DNA of 64,000 nt, taken from contig JADIYM010000009.1 of the NCBI GenBank assembly GCA_016705245.1, positions 62,001 through 126,000 on the forward strand. The letters are read 5' to 3'. This document shows positions 9,491 through 17,021 of this stretch, piece by piece. Under the pieces are notes generated by a model. The model did not search any database, had not been told where the DNA came from, and was given only the letters and a program-made list of their open reading frames with translations. Each line of letters starts with the position of its first letter. The first letter of the stretch is position 1. This DNA is from Blastocatellia bacterium. Lineage in GTDB: Bacteria > Acidobacteriota > Blastocatellia > UBA7656 > JADIYM01. A program made the translations under genes and the position numbers.

Positions 9491-10258
9491 TCAGAGCTTC
9501 GAGAATTGTGGCGCGCTGCCGGTCCTGAGCTCACTCGCATAAAACGCAAACACGTCGGGCGAGTTCTTGTAGTCTCCGTGGTCGAGTTTCGGCCTGCTGC
9601 AATCGACGACCTTGACGTTCTTCGAATGATTCTTGATGTTCTTGGGGTTGTCCGGACCGTTGAGACCGAGCGCCTTATCAGGAAGGCTCCCCGACGACAT
9701 CTCGCCGATCGGAAACCAGATCCTGAGCACCTTGTCCTTCGACGAGTGAAGGACGTAGACGGTCTCACACGACTGGGTCGGTGCGAAGAACTTCTCGCCC
9801 CTCTCGATCGAGTCGTTGTCGACGGCGGCTGCCGTCAGCCAGAGGTTGCGAATGCGGATCGCGTTTGGACTCGAGCCCGGCGGGACGCCGACGGCCGCGT
9901 TCTGGAGCGCTTTGAGCGCCACGCGCGCCCCGAGACTGTGAGTGTTGATGTCGACGGATTTCGCTTCTCCTACCATCATCCTCAGTCGCGCGAAGACCGA
10001 GTCGGCGATGGCGCTAGCGCGGAGTTTGGCGGCCGCGTAGGAAATGTCGAGCCGCCCGCCCGGCCAGGTCAGTCCGATGACTTCGTGGTAGCAGGGAGCG
10101 GCGCCGGCGACGATGCCGTGAGCCTGCAGGTTCCCGAAGATGGTGTCGTAGGCCGCGATGATCTGCTCGCGCTCGTTGTTGAATCCGTGAACGAGTAGCA
10201 GCACCGATTTGCCGCGAATGCGTGTCGCAAGCTGCGCTTCCGTGACCGGAGTCTCCAT
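9491..10258 (-). CDS. Alpha/beta hydrolase (DUF900-like)
   Basis: A 255-residue protein with the start of an alpha/beta hydrolase fold, LLLVHGFNN, and a nucleophile elbow THSLGAR. Ser of THSLG is the likely nucleophile, Asp and His further on complete the triad, and a His lies in the LDHGDY segment near the end. DUF900-type esterase or lipase domains have this arrangement. No signal peptide is visible. The ATG at 10258 has aggga upstream, although the frame stays open and protein-like for a further 35 codons, so a longer N-terminus is possible. It sits between two frameshifted genes in what looks like an accessory patch. Substrate unknown. Confidence 0.75.
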   Translation of the reverse strand: METPVTEAQLATRIRGKSVLLLVHGFNNEREQIIAAYDTIFGNLQAHGIVAGAAPCYHEVIGLTWPGGRLDISYAAAKLRASAIADSVFARLRMMVGEAKSVDINTHSLGARVALKALQNAAVGVPPGSSPNAIRIRNLWLTAAAVDNDSIERGEKFFAPTQSCETVYVLHSSKDKVLRIWFPIGEMSSGSLPDKALGLNGPDNPKNIKNHSKNVKVVDCSRPKLDHGDYKNSPDVFAFYASELRTGSAPQFSKL

Positions 10259-10676
10259 GCCGATTCCCTGAAGCGGGACGTCGCGAATCTCGTCGTGATT
10301 GGGTAGAGCTCGTTGCTCCAGAATTCTCGCCGGTAACTGATGAAGACTGTACGTCCTCCTTGTGCGCGGGGCCGTTTCCGGTCACTGCCATTGTAAGGAC
10401 GCAATCCGACGGTCATTCCTGCGGTTCCGGTCGATCTCCGGGGATCTCGCGTCTCAAGAGCGCGTGCTCAACGCGCAACGTGAGTGTCCTCGCCAATCGT
10501 GCAACCGGATTCCCAGATGCCTTTCGTCTCATGGAGTGTGGAACCGAGGCAATGCCATTCACGGTGGAGGCGACGGTTTCGCAATCGCCGGCACGGGCGT
10601 GATACCAACAAGTCGGTATACGGGAACACGGAATCCTGCCTCGGTGAATCCAAACGCTTCTGTAACGGAGGATGAA
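10259..10676. other. Intergenic region between divergent genes
   Basis: About 420 bases upstream of both the leftward hydrolase and the rightward gene at 10677. It should hold their promoters, but I could not place boxes with confidence. Reading frames crossing it have no recognisable protein features. No family A-H palindrome is present, unlike most other gaps of this size in the window. Confidence 0.5.
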
Positions 10677-11466
10677 ATGCCAACAATTCTCGAAGTCCTT
10701 GTTGAAGGAATTAGCGTGTACTTTCCGGATGTTTCCGGCACGAACACGCTTACCGTCGCCGTCCTCGGAACCGGCTTCCTGCCCGCGTATTCGCCACGGC
10801 ATGTGGCACATCTCCTGATCGACAAGAAGTACGTCCGCAGTCCAGTCGGTCAAACCGACGATGTCGACGAGATTCTCCGTCGACAGGACGTCGTGCCGTA
10901 TGACGGCAACCGCCCGATCGACGCGACCTCGCAGGTGCGCCAACTCACCGGGGTGCTCAAGCTGAAGCAATCGCCGTTCAATCTCCCCGCAACCGTTCCG
11001 GGGATCGCCGACGTCGAACCATTGCACCGGCTGTTCCGCTCGCGTGACGTTTCGGGGCGGGACGGTAGAAGCCGTCGATCCGACGCACGAAGAGTGGGAG
11101 GTTGTCGAGGCGAACGACTGGCCGGGCAATTCGCCCAAGACCACTGCTGCCAAGCTAATGCAGGGGCTGAAGTTCACCCGGGAGCTTGAGAACGACTGGA
11201 TGTTGCTCGAAATCGCGACGAATGGGATGGTGAACTTCAGTTACGAGCTTCAAGCCGTCGACGGCAAGATCAAGATCGAGATTTCCAACGAGGACGACCC
11301 GCCCAGATTCATGCAGGCCGGTAAGAACCGGGACGAGGATTTTCGGCTCGTCTACGAGCTGTTCGGCTACACCGGTCACACATTGCATTTTCCGCAGCAA
11401 GCGAAGGCGGCCACGAAGGTGGCTCAAGGCATCCACCTTCCCTGCGTCGGCGGCTGCACCTGCTGA
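10677..11466 (+). pseudogene. Unrecognised protein, frameshifted near 11040
   Basis: A start ATG with ggagg six bases upstream opens a frame that begins MPTILEVLVEG and is well formed to about LHRLFRS (near 11040). From there the next frame carries a continuous protein-like sequence (VTFRGGTVEAVDP through ANDWPGNSPKTT) ending with Cys-rich GGCTC at 11466. The total span is one base over a multiple of three, so one extra base or two missing bases would join the parts into about 263 residues. I do not recognise the family and see no signal peptide or membrane segment. The neighbouring collar-like gene has the same type of lesion. Confidence 0.6.
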
Positions 11467-11468
11467 AC

Positions 11469-11564
11469 TCCGTGGCTCGGTGCCTCCGTGCCTCTGAGTC
11501 TCTGTGTGCGAAGCCTCTGAAGAGCTTCGCACACAGAGACTCAGAGACACGGAGTCTCGGAGCG
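11469..11564. repeat. Family A palindrome, copy 2
   Basis: Inner arms of 23 bases around aagcctctgaagagctt match perfectly; outer parts match partly. It lies between tandem + genes. The remaining 260 bases to the next gene show no further gene that I can support. Confidence 0.85.
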
Positions 11565-11831
11565 GAACTTTCTTCGCTCCCGTCAGGCAAACATTCCCTT
11601 CCCTTTGGAATCGTATGCCGCGCACGTCCATTGACGCGCGGGTTTCGACGTTTGTTCTTCGATACGGGAACGTCTGTTTTTGAAGCGTCCGGCACTCACA
11701 TAAGAGCTGGACTGCACGGCGTGGAACGGCACGCGGTGATCGTCGGAGATACGACGCGCCGCGGGCTCGGGGATCGGTCGATCGCGGGATCGTCCTCCCC
11801 ACCCTGTTTTGGTTTTGAGGAGAATGTAACG

Positions 11832-12119
11832 TTGACCAAGAATGTGTTTCTGAACGTCGCCGGCGGTTTCGCGCTGGCGGGTCTCGTCGTCACGGCCATC
11901 GGATGCGGCTCGCCCGCACCCACCACCAACACGACGAACGCGAACGCGCCGGCCAAGCCGGTAGCGACGACCAACGCACCGGCGCCGGCCGCGAATGCCA
12001 ACTCTGCCGCTCCGGCGGTGACGAATGCACCGGCGGCCACGAACGCGGCGACCACGAAGCCGGGAGAGCCCGCGAAGCCGGCAACGACGGCCCCCGCGTC
12101 GACCGACAAGAAGAACTAG
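11832..12119 (+). CDS. Small Ala/Pro/Thr-rich lipoprotein
   Basis: A 95-residue protein with a short hydrophobic leader ending in the lipobox-like AIGC, followed by a low-complexity tail rich in Ala, Pro, Thr and Asn (TTNTTNANAPAK type). The start is taken as TTG at 11832 because gaggag (11817-11822) lies nine bases upstream. An out-of-frame ATG-TAA (11824-11829) sits between this ribosome site and the TTG. The tail probably acts as a flexible extracellular spacer; no enzymatic domain is present. A strong hairpin terminator follows 25 bases after the stop. Predicted lipoproteins of this type have no assigned function. Confidence 0.75.
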   Translation: MTKNVFLNVAGGFALAGLVVTAIGCGSPAPTTNTTNANAPAKPVATTNAPAPAANANSAAPAVTNAPAATNAATTKPGEPAKPATTAPASTDKKN

Positions 12120-12143
12120 GCGCGAAAGCTGCCTGGCCGTGCG

Positions 12144-12178
12144 CCCGCGGAGTCGAAAGGCTCCGCGGGTGCTTTTCC
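12144..12178 (+). terminator. Rho-independent-type terminator after the small lipoprotein gene
   Basis: A perfect nine-base stem (cccgcggag with ctccgcggg) around an eight-base loop is followed by gcttttcc. The position just after the lipoprotein stop fits a terminator. Confidence 0.75.
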
Positions 12179-12263
12179 GTTATCGTAGGGGCGTATCATC
12201 TTGATAGGGCGCGTGGAGCGCCGAGACGGGCGCCGCTGCGTGCGCCGCCCGCAAGGAGGGGCG

Positions 12264-12524
12264 ATGTTTACCGTGATTGGCTGGGCGTTGTTCGGACTCG
12301 TCGTCGGACTGATCGCGCGATTCCTCACTCCAGGCAGGGATTCGATGGGCTGCCTGATCACGATCGCGATCGGAATTGCCGGGTCCTTTATCGGGGGAGC
12401 CGTGTCGATGTTGCTGCGGGGACGCAGTCTGACGGACCTGGACCTGCACCCGGCGGGGTTCATCATGTCGGTGATCGGAGCGATAGTGCTGCTGTTGTTG
12501 TACCGACTCGTATCAAAGAGGTAG
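12264..12524 (+). CDS. GlsB/YeaQ/YmgE-family small membrane protein
   Basis: An 86-residue protein with three hydrophobic segments (about 3-20, 30-50 and 63-82) and the glycine-rich pattern of the transglycosylase-associated (GlsB/YeaQ/YmgE) family: a GLVVGLIAR first segment, then a second segment with IGIAGSFIGG. These inner-membrane proteins are induced by general stress in several bacteria; the molecular role is not settled. The start has a strong aaggagggg site. It stands alone, followed by a family B palindrome and a convergent gene. Confidence 0.9.
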   Translation: MFTVIGWALFGLVVGLIARFLTPGRDSMGCLITIAIGIAGSFIGGAVSMLLRGRSLTDLDLHPAGFIMSVIGAIVLLLLYRLVSKR

Positions 12525-12526
12525 CG

Positions 12527-12625
12527 CCTCTGCGTCTTTGCGTCTTTCCCTTTGCGTCTCTGCGAGAAACTGTCTCGAGTCAGGTTCTCGCAGAGACGCA
12601 AAGGGAAGACGCGAAGCCGCAGAGG
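12527..12625. repeat. Family B palindrome, copy 2
   Basis: The arms share cctttgcgtctctgcgaga and its complement almost perfectly. The element separates the convergent GlsB-like and methyltransferase genes and could terminate both transcripts. Confidence 0.85.
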
Positions 12626-12630
12626 AAGAC

Positions 12631-13302
12631 CTACACCGGTTTTCGCCCCTCCAGCACCAGCAGCAGGTTGCGCCCGACGTACCGGCGAGCCGATTTCGCC
12701 ACGGCCGCCAGCGCCTCGTCGCCGCGGAACACGCGCCGCTTCAGCTTCGTGAAGCCCGCGCCCGCCATCGCCGCCTCGTAGTCCTCGACCGTGTGCCGCA
12801 CCGCCCCGAGCCGATACTCCACTCCCTCCGTCGTGAAGTTCGCCTCCTTGCCGTCGAAGGCCAGCTCCGGGTGATAAACCGAGAAGACGAGCCGTCCGCC
12901 GGGCCGCAGCGCCTCCGCCAGTGCTCCGAACAGTGCCGCCAGGTCGTCGATGTGCTCACCGATCAGCGCGCAGAGCGCCGCGTCGAAGCGTCCCGCCTCG
13001 AGCGGCAGAGGGCGCGCGATGTCGGCGCAGACGAGCGGGATACCGGGAAGGAGCGATCGTGCGACCGTGAGCATGCCCGTGGAAAAGTCCACGCCGACGG
13101 CCGGGCATCCGGCAGCGGCTATCGCGCGCAGGTTACGGCCCGTGCCGCAGCCGGCATCGAGGATGGTCTCGCCTTCTATCGGCGCGAGGATCCGCATCGT
13201 CTCGCGGGCGTCGAGCGCGACGACGGGGTTGTCGGTGATGTCGTAGGCGGTGGACCAGAGGTCGTAACCTTCGCGGACGGGGAGGCGGCGTGATTCAGGC
13301 AT
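12631..13302 (-). CDS. Class I SAM-dependent methyltransferase
   Basis: A 223-residue protein with the glycine-rich SAM-binding motif LDAGCGTGRNL (about residues 50-60), an acidic residue after the second strand (VGVDFS) and the later motif GGRLVFSVYHPE. The arrangement is that of Methyltransf_11/25 small-molecule methyltransferases. The substrate cannot be told from sequence. I chose the ATG at 13302 because the longer frame runs into a family B half palindrome. It is probably last in a minus-strand group with the GNAT and phasin-like genes. Confidence 0.85.
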   Translation of the reverse strand: MPESRRLPVREGYDLWSTAYDITDNPVVALDARETMRILAPIEGETILDAGCGTGRNLRAIAAAGCPAVGVDFSTGMLTVARSLLPGIPLVCADIARPLPLEAGRFDAALCALIGEHIDDLAALFGALAEALRPGGRLVFSVYHPELAFDGKEANFTTEGVEYRLGAVRHTVEDYEAAMAGAGFTKLKRRVFRGDEALAAVAKSARRYVGRNLLLVLEGRKPV

Positions 13303-13314
13303 AAGAGGAGAGCA

Positions 13315-13358
13315 GAGCTTCGCACGCAAAGGCGCATAGGCGCAAAGACACAGAGCTC
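13315..13358. repeat. Family B half element
   Basis: One arm only (cttcgcacgcaaaggcgc followed by aggcgcaaag words) in the 69-base gap between two minus-strand genes. No matching second arm is visible. Confidence 0.5.
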
Positions 13359-13371
13359 AACGGCCCGGGAC

Positions 13372-13839
13372 TCACGGCGCCTTGCGGCCGGCTTCTGACT
13401 CGGTCGAGTCGTCGAAGCGCTCGAGCCAGCGCGTCGGGCGCACGAGTGGCGTGAAGCCGTACCGCGTGTAAAGCCCGTGCGCGTCGAGCGTCGCGAGCAG
13501 AAATCGCCGCAGGCCGACCAGATCCTGATGTTCGAGGATTGCCTCGACGAGCAGCTTCCCCAGACCCCGCCCGCGATCCGCCGGATCCACGACCACGTCG
13601 CAGATCCACGCAAACGTTGCGCGATCCGTGACGACGCGCGCGAAGCCCGCCGGGCGTTCGCCGTCCCACGCCGAAAAGCACAACGAGTTCGCGATCGATT
13701 TCTCGATGACGGCCCGGGGCCGGTGCTCGGCCCAGTAGGACGCGCCGAGCCATCGCGCGACGGCATCGACATCGACGCGCGACGGCTCGGTCGTGATTTC
13801 GTACCCGGAGGCTTCCGGTCGATCCGCGACCTCGCTCAC
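13372..13839 (-). CDS. GNAT-family N-acetyltransferase
   Basis: A 155-residue protein with the acetyl-CoA binding motif VVVDPADRGRGLGKLLV (about residues 86-102) and the later TLDAHGLYTRYGF strand-loop typical of GNAT enzymes. The acceptor is unknown. The GTG start overlaps the stop of the upstream phasin-like gene by four bases (GTGA), which suggests translational coupling. Its most likely place is the second gene of a three-gene minus-strand operon. Confidence 0.88.
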   Translation of the reverse strand: MSEVADRPEASGYEITTEPSRVDVDAVARWLGASYWAEHRPRAVIEKSIANSLCFSAWDGERPAGFARVVTDRATFAWICDVVVDPADRGRGLGKLLVEAILEHQDLVGLRRFLLATLDAHGLYTRYGFTPLVRPTRWLERFDDSTESEAGRKAP

Positions 13840-14423
13840 CTTGCAGGCGTTGCCGCCTTCTTCGACGCACGCCTCGGAGCCGCCTTCGTGGCCGGCTTGG
13901 CGGATTTCTTCGCTGCGGGTTTCGCCGCGGGTTTCGCAACACGCTTGGCCGCAGGTTTCGCCGCAGGTTTCGCCGCGCGCTTGGGCGCCGGCTTCGCTGT
14001 CGCCGGTTCAGCCTTCGCCGCGGGTTTGCGGGCAGGCTTCGCCTCCGCCGCCTCGAGCGCATTCACTCGCGTCACGAGCGCCGCCAGGTCCGTTCCGGTC
14101 GGCAGTCCGAGTCCGTGCAGCACCGCCGTCAACCGGTCGTCGATGAGCGCATCGAGCCTCGCGCGCAGATCCTTCTCTATGGCAACTGCTTCATTGGCGC
14201 CCGACGTGAGCTGCTTCTGGCCGGCCGTGACCGCCTTTCCCAGTGCGGCGGCCGCGTGGGTCGGATGCATCAGGAAGTCGAGCAGCATGGACGACGTGTC
14301 CTTTGTCCGCTCGACCGCCTCGCGGGCAGCCTTCTCAGCGCGCGCCGCGATCTTGCCGGCTTGCCTTGCGGCCTTTTCGAGTTCCGCCTTGCGACCTTCG
14401 GTCTTCTTTCGGGATTTCGCCAT
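13836..14423 (-). CDS. Phasin-like helical protein with a Lys/Ala/Pro-rich tail
   Basis: A 195-residue protein in two parts. Residues 1 to about 125 are predicted helical and amphipathic, as in phasin or PHA-granule-associated proteins. Residues 126-195 are a strongly basic tail of KPAAK-type repeats, similar to histone H1-like and PhaF-like C-termini. In PhaF-type proteins such a tail binds DNA and ties storage granules to the nucleoid; whether this organism makes granules cannot be seen here. The gene overlaps the GNAT gene by four bases. Alternative reading: a free-standing histone H1-like nucleoid protein. Confidence 0.7.
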   Translation of the reverse strand: MAKSRKKTEGRKAELEKAARQAGKIAARAEKAAREAVERTKDTSSMLLDFLMHPTHAAAALGKAVTAGQKQLTSGANEAVAIEKDLRARLDALIDDRLTAVLHGLGLPTGTDLAALVTRVNALEAAEAKPARKPAAKAEPATAKPAPKRAAKPAAKPAAKRVAKPAAKPAAKKSAKPATKAAPRRASKKAATPAR

Positions 14424-14486
14424 GGCTGTGATCCTTCGTGAGTCAGGGTTCGTGAGCTTCGACCGAGACTATCCGATCTCGGCATC

Positions 14487-14566
14487 AGTACCGTGTGCGG
14501 TAGCGCACGGGTTCTTCGCGACGTTGCGGATTCAGGACGACCCGTGCGCTACCGCGCACGGTACCG
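14487..14566. repeat. Family G palindrome, double copy in inverted orientation
   Basis: Two gtgcgctaccgcgcac-type palindromes face each other, with arms cagtaccgtgtgcggtagcg and its near-complement. They lie in the 188-base gap upstream of the phasin-like gene, which must also hold its promoter. Confidence 0.8.
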
Positions 14567-14611
14567 ACGCGTAGGACTCGCTACGTCACAAGCTGCACGT
14601 TCACGTACATT

Positions 14612-15145
14612 TCAATCGGACTTCGGCTTCGCCAGGTGCGCCGCGATCAGCTTCTTCACCTCGTCGAAGACGTCGTTCGGAATGGGCACTGAGAGATTGT
14701 ACTGCTCGATACGCCAGACCTTGCCCTCCATAAGCACTACGCCGCTTCCGCGACTCGGTCCCAGGTTCGGCGTCGCGAGGTCTTCCTCGAACCACGCCGT
14801 CGTGGGGCCCGGCCCGAGGCCGATCGACCGCCGGACGGGCGTGAAGCTCCACGCCTTGCCCTTCGCAAAAAACGGATGCGCATATGCCTGGAACTCCTCC
14901 TTCGTCCAGCGCTCCGTCGCGTCGGTGCCCATGAAGAGCGACGTCGACGTCAGGTGGCCGAAGTAACGGGCTTCGTCGGCTGCGGCGGCCGCGGCGTGCC
15001 AGTCGTCGAGGACCTTGTTGATCGCGTCGCGGGCCCGGCCGTCCTTCGCGTTCATTCCGGTCTGGGCACTGCCGGCGGCCGCGCCGGCAAGCGTCACCGC
15101 GCCCGCGGCAAGTCCGAGCTCGAGCATCGTTCGTCGCGTCGTCAT
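14612..15145 (-). CDS. Secreted SnoaL/NTF2-like protein
   Basis: A 177-residue protein with a Tat-like leader (TTRRTMLELGLAAG) and an NTF2-fold domain of the SnoaL-like type: a helix with DDWHAAAAAAD, a FTPVRRS strand, and a GVVLMEGKVWRIEQYNL strand pair. Such domains bind small molecules or act as isomerases, but many have no known function. The ribosome site of this gene (gagga) overlaps the stop of the FMN reductase upstream, ten bases away, so the two are translated together. Confidence 0.8.
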   Translation of the reverse strand: MTTRRTMLELGLAAGAVTLAGAAAGSAQTGMNAKDGRARDAINKVLDDWHAAAAAADEARYFGHLTSTSLFMGTDATERWTKEEFQAYAHPFFAKGKAWSFTPVRRSIGLGPGPTTAWFEEDLATPNLGPSRGSGVVLMEGKVWRIEQYNLSVPIPNDVFDEVKKLIAAHLAKPKSD

Positions 15146-15155
15146 CGTGTGTTCC

Positions 15156-15737
15156 TCACTTAGGGTGGAATTTGGACGGAAGGTTCTCGCGCCCCCAGCG
15201 CAGCGTCCGCGCCATCCAGACGAGCTCGTCGAGGAAGTCGGCCGCGCGCTTTTCGTATGCCGGATCGAGCAGGTTTCCAGCCGCGTCGAACTTCGACTTC
15301 ACGACCGGGAAGTTGAGGTCCGAGAAACAGACGGCAAGTCCAAGCTCCCGCACGACAGGCACGAGCGACTCGACGACGCGCGTGCCGCCCCACGGGCCGG
15401 CCGACACACCAACGAGCGCCACCGCCTTGTGGACATATTCGCGCAGGAGCAGGTCGAGCACGCTCTTGAGCGTTCCCGGATAGCCGTGGTTGTACTCCGG
15501 AGTGACGATGACGAGACCGTCGGCGCGCACGATCGCGTCGCGCCACTCCGGAAACTGGTCCTTCGTCTCCATGCCGTAATGATCGCGCGGCAGGTCGAAG
15601 TCGCGGGGATCGAAGAGGCGTGTTTCGATGTCGACTCGCTTCTCCATGACGCCGGCGAGCCAGCGGGCAACGTACTCGCTCTGGCGCTCCTGACGCGTGG
15701 TTCCGAGCAGAACGGGAAGGAAGAGTCGATCTGTCAT
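15156..15737 (-). CDS. NADPH-dependent FMN reductase (flavodoxin-fold)
   Basis: A 193-residue protein with the flavin-binding loop LLGTTRQERQS at the start and the family signature TPEYNHGYPGTLKS in the middle, followed by GVSAGPWGGTR. It is expected to reduce FMN or quinone-like acceptors with NAD(P)H in the cytoplasm. I chose the ATG at 15737 because ggagaag lies close upstream; a GTG twelve bases earlier is possible. It is the middle gene of a three-gene minus-strand operon with a lipoprotein upstream and an NTF2-like protein downstream. Confidence 0.9.
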   Translation of the reverse strand: MTDRLFLPVLLGTTRQERQSEYVARWLAGVMEKRVDIETRLFDPRDFDLPRDHYGMETKDQFPEWRDAIVRADGLVIVTPEYNHGYPGTLKSVLDLLLREYVHKAVALVGVSAGPWGGTRVVESLVPVVRELGLAVCFSDLNFPVVKSKFDAAGNLLDPAYEKRAADFLDELVWMARTLRWGRENLPSKFHPK

Positions 15738-15773
15738 GCGCTTCTCCACTGGCCCGGTGCGGCCTCGCCCGGC

Positions 15774-16424
15774 CTATGGGCTCTCATCGAAGCCACCGTC
15801 ATCGAAGTCCGGCTCGGGTCCTGGTCCCATTGGAGGTGCGATGGGCATTCCCGGTTCTCCGAACATCATCTCGCCGCTGAATAGCGTCGGCAGGACGTCG
15901 CCGTACATGATCGCGAAGACCTTCGGCTTTCCTTCGTACTTCACGAGCATGAAGCGCGGCCACGAGCCGGCCGTGTCCTGCTCGACTCCGTTGATGCGCA
16001 CGCGGAACGAGTAGATCGTGTAGTCCACTTTCTCTTCGGTCCACAGCGGCAACACACCTGCCTTCCGCTCGGCGCCGAGCGACACGTACTCCGCCCGCTT
16101 GAAGTCGAGGAGGTTCTCGCCGCCGCTCACCGCGCGGTCGAACTCCGCGTGCAGGAAGTCCATCTCTTCGGCGCGAATCAGGGCGCTGCCCATGGTGTGG
16201 CCGCCCGTGAGCGGATTCGCGTTCTTGTCGGGCCTCATTATGAAGTCCGAATGCGTGGCCACGTGCTCGGTGAAGGCCTTCCAGTTGTTCGTCTTTATCG
16301 CGTCGAAGGCGGCTTTTGCCACCTTTTCTTCAGGGGGCGTCTGGTCGAGCAGCTGGCATCCGACGAGTGCCACGGCAGCAAGCGCGACCGCAATCGTTCG
16401 AGTGCATCGATGCAGAGGAGTCAT
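15774..16424 (-). CDS. Lipoprotein of unknown function
   Basis: A 216-residue protein with a clear lipobox (LVGC at about 20-23) after a positively charged start. The mature part has a helical segment (EEKVAKAAFDAIKTNNWKAF) reminiscent of NTF2/DUF4440-like folds, then beta-rich sequence with YSFRVRINGVEQ, and an acidic Pro/Gly/Asp-rich end. I do not recognise a catalytic motif. A gggagga ribosome site supports the start. First gene of the operon with the FMN reductase and the SnoaL-like protein. Confidence 0.75.
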   Translation of the reverse strand: MTPLHRCTRTIAVALAAVALVGCQLLDQTPPEEKVAKAAFDAIKTNNWKAFTEHVATHSDFIMRPDKNANPLTGGHTMGSALIRAEEMDFLHAEFDRAVSGGENLLDFKRAEYVSLGAERKAGVLPLWTEEKVDYTIYSFRVRINGVEQDTAGSWPRFMLVKYEGKPKVFAIMYGDVLPTLFSGEMMFGEPGMPIAPPMGPGPEPDFDDGGFDESP

Positions 16425-16478
16425 TGGGGGTCCTCCCGTGTGCAGTGCTTCGGGAGCCGAGACGGGCGCTGGATGCCG

Positions 16479-16718
16479 TCAAGCAGAACGCGTCCAGCGG
16501 ATCTCCGCTTCCCCGTTGGCGTCGAGTGCGCGCCCGAGCAGGCCGAGAAGTTCTTCCCCGGCTCCGGCTGCGGCGAGCACGTCGATCGTTGAACGGTTGA
16601 TGTAGTAATTGTCGTCGGTGGCCGATTCTTCCTCGAGCTGGTCGACGAGGAGCTGAAACTGGTCGTCGGAGAGCTGGCCTAGTTCGGTACCGGTGGCGTT
16701 GTCGAAGATGGTGACCAT
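16479..16718 (-). CDS. Small conserved-looking acidic protein (79 aa)
   Basis: A short acidic protein starting MVTIFDNATGTELGQ and containing LSDDQFQLLVDQLEEE followed by DDNYYINRSTIDVL. The pattern of a DQLEEE helix followed by YYIN occurs in small proteins annotated under misleading names such as galactosyldiacylglycerol synthase; I give no function. The frame stays open upstream through a family B palindrome, but the ATG at 16718 with gagg nearby is the sensible start. It is transcribed divergently from the large M28 peptidase gene. Confidence 0.7.
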   Translation of the reverse strand: MVTIFDNATGTELGQLSDDQFQLLVDQLEEESATDDNYYINRSTIDVLAAAGAGEELLGLLGRALDANGEAEIRWTRSA

Positions 16719-16783
16719 TGAGATTGCCTCGTGCCGGCGGATTCGGTCTGTGCTTCGTGAGGCGATTGTAGCGGAGAAGGGTC

Positions 16784-16879
16784 CTCCGCGTCTCTGCGAG
16801 GCCTCTGCGCCTCTGCGAGAAACTCTTCCGAGGGCAAGGAGTTTCTCGCAGAGGCGCAAAGGACACGCAGAGGCGCAGG
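16784..16879. repeat. Family B palindrome, copy 3
   Basis: The arms share cctctgcgcctctgcgagaa and its near-complement. This copy lies in a gap between divergent genes, so it is not serving only as a terminator. Confidence 0.85.
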
Positions 16880-17021
16880 GGCTTTGTGGGGCTTTGCCAT
16901 CGGGTCCGCGCACCGTGCCCGCACTGCCTGCAGTTGCCCGCCGCGGCGTCCCTGTGTTTCGATACTCCGCTTTCGACACGCGCGGTGTCGGCTCAGTCCC
17001 ATGTCTTCCGGAGGATTCCCC

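Noticed and set aside
10300..10350. TIR-like peptide TVFISYRRE on the minus strand upstream of the hydrolase
   Set aside because: The match is only the first strand motif. The frame loses protein-like composition at once and gives no other TIR motif.
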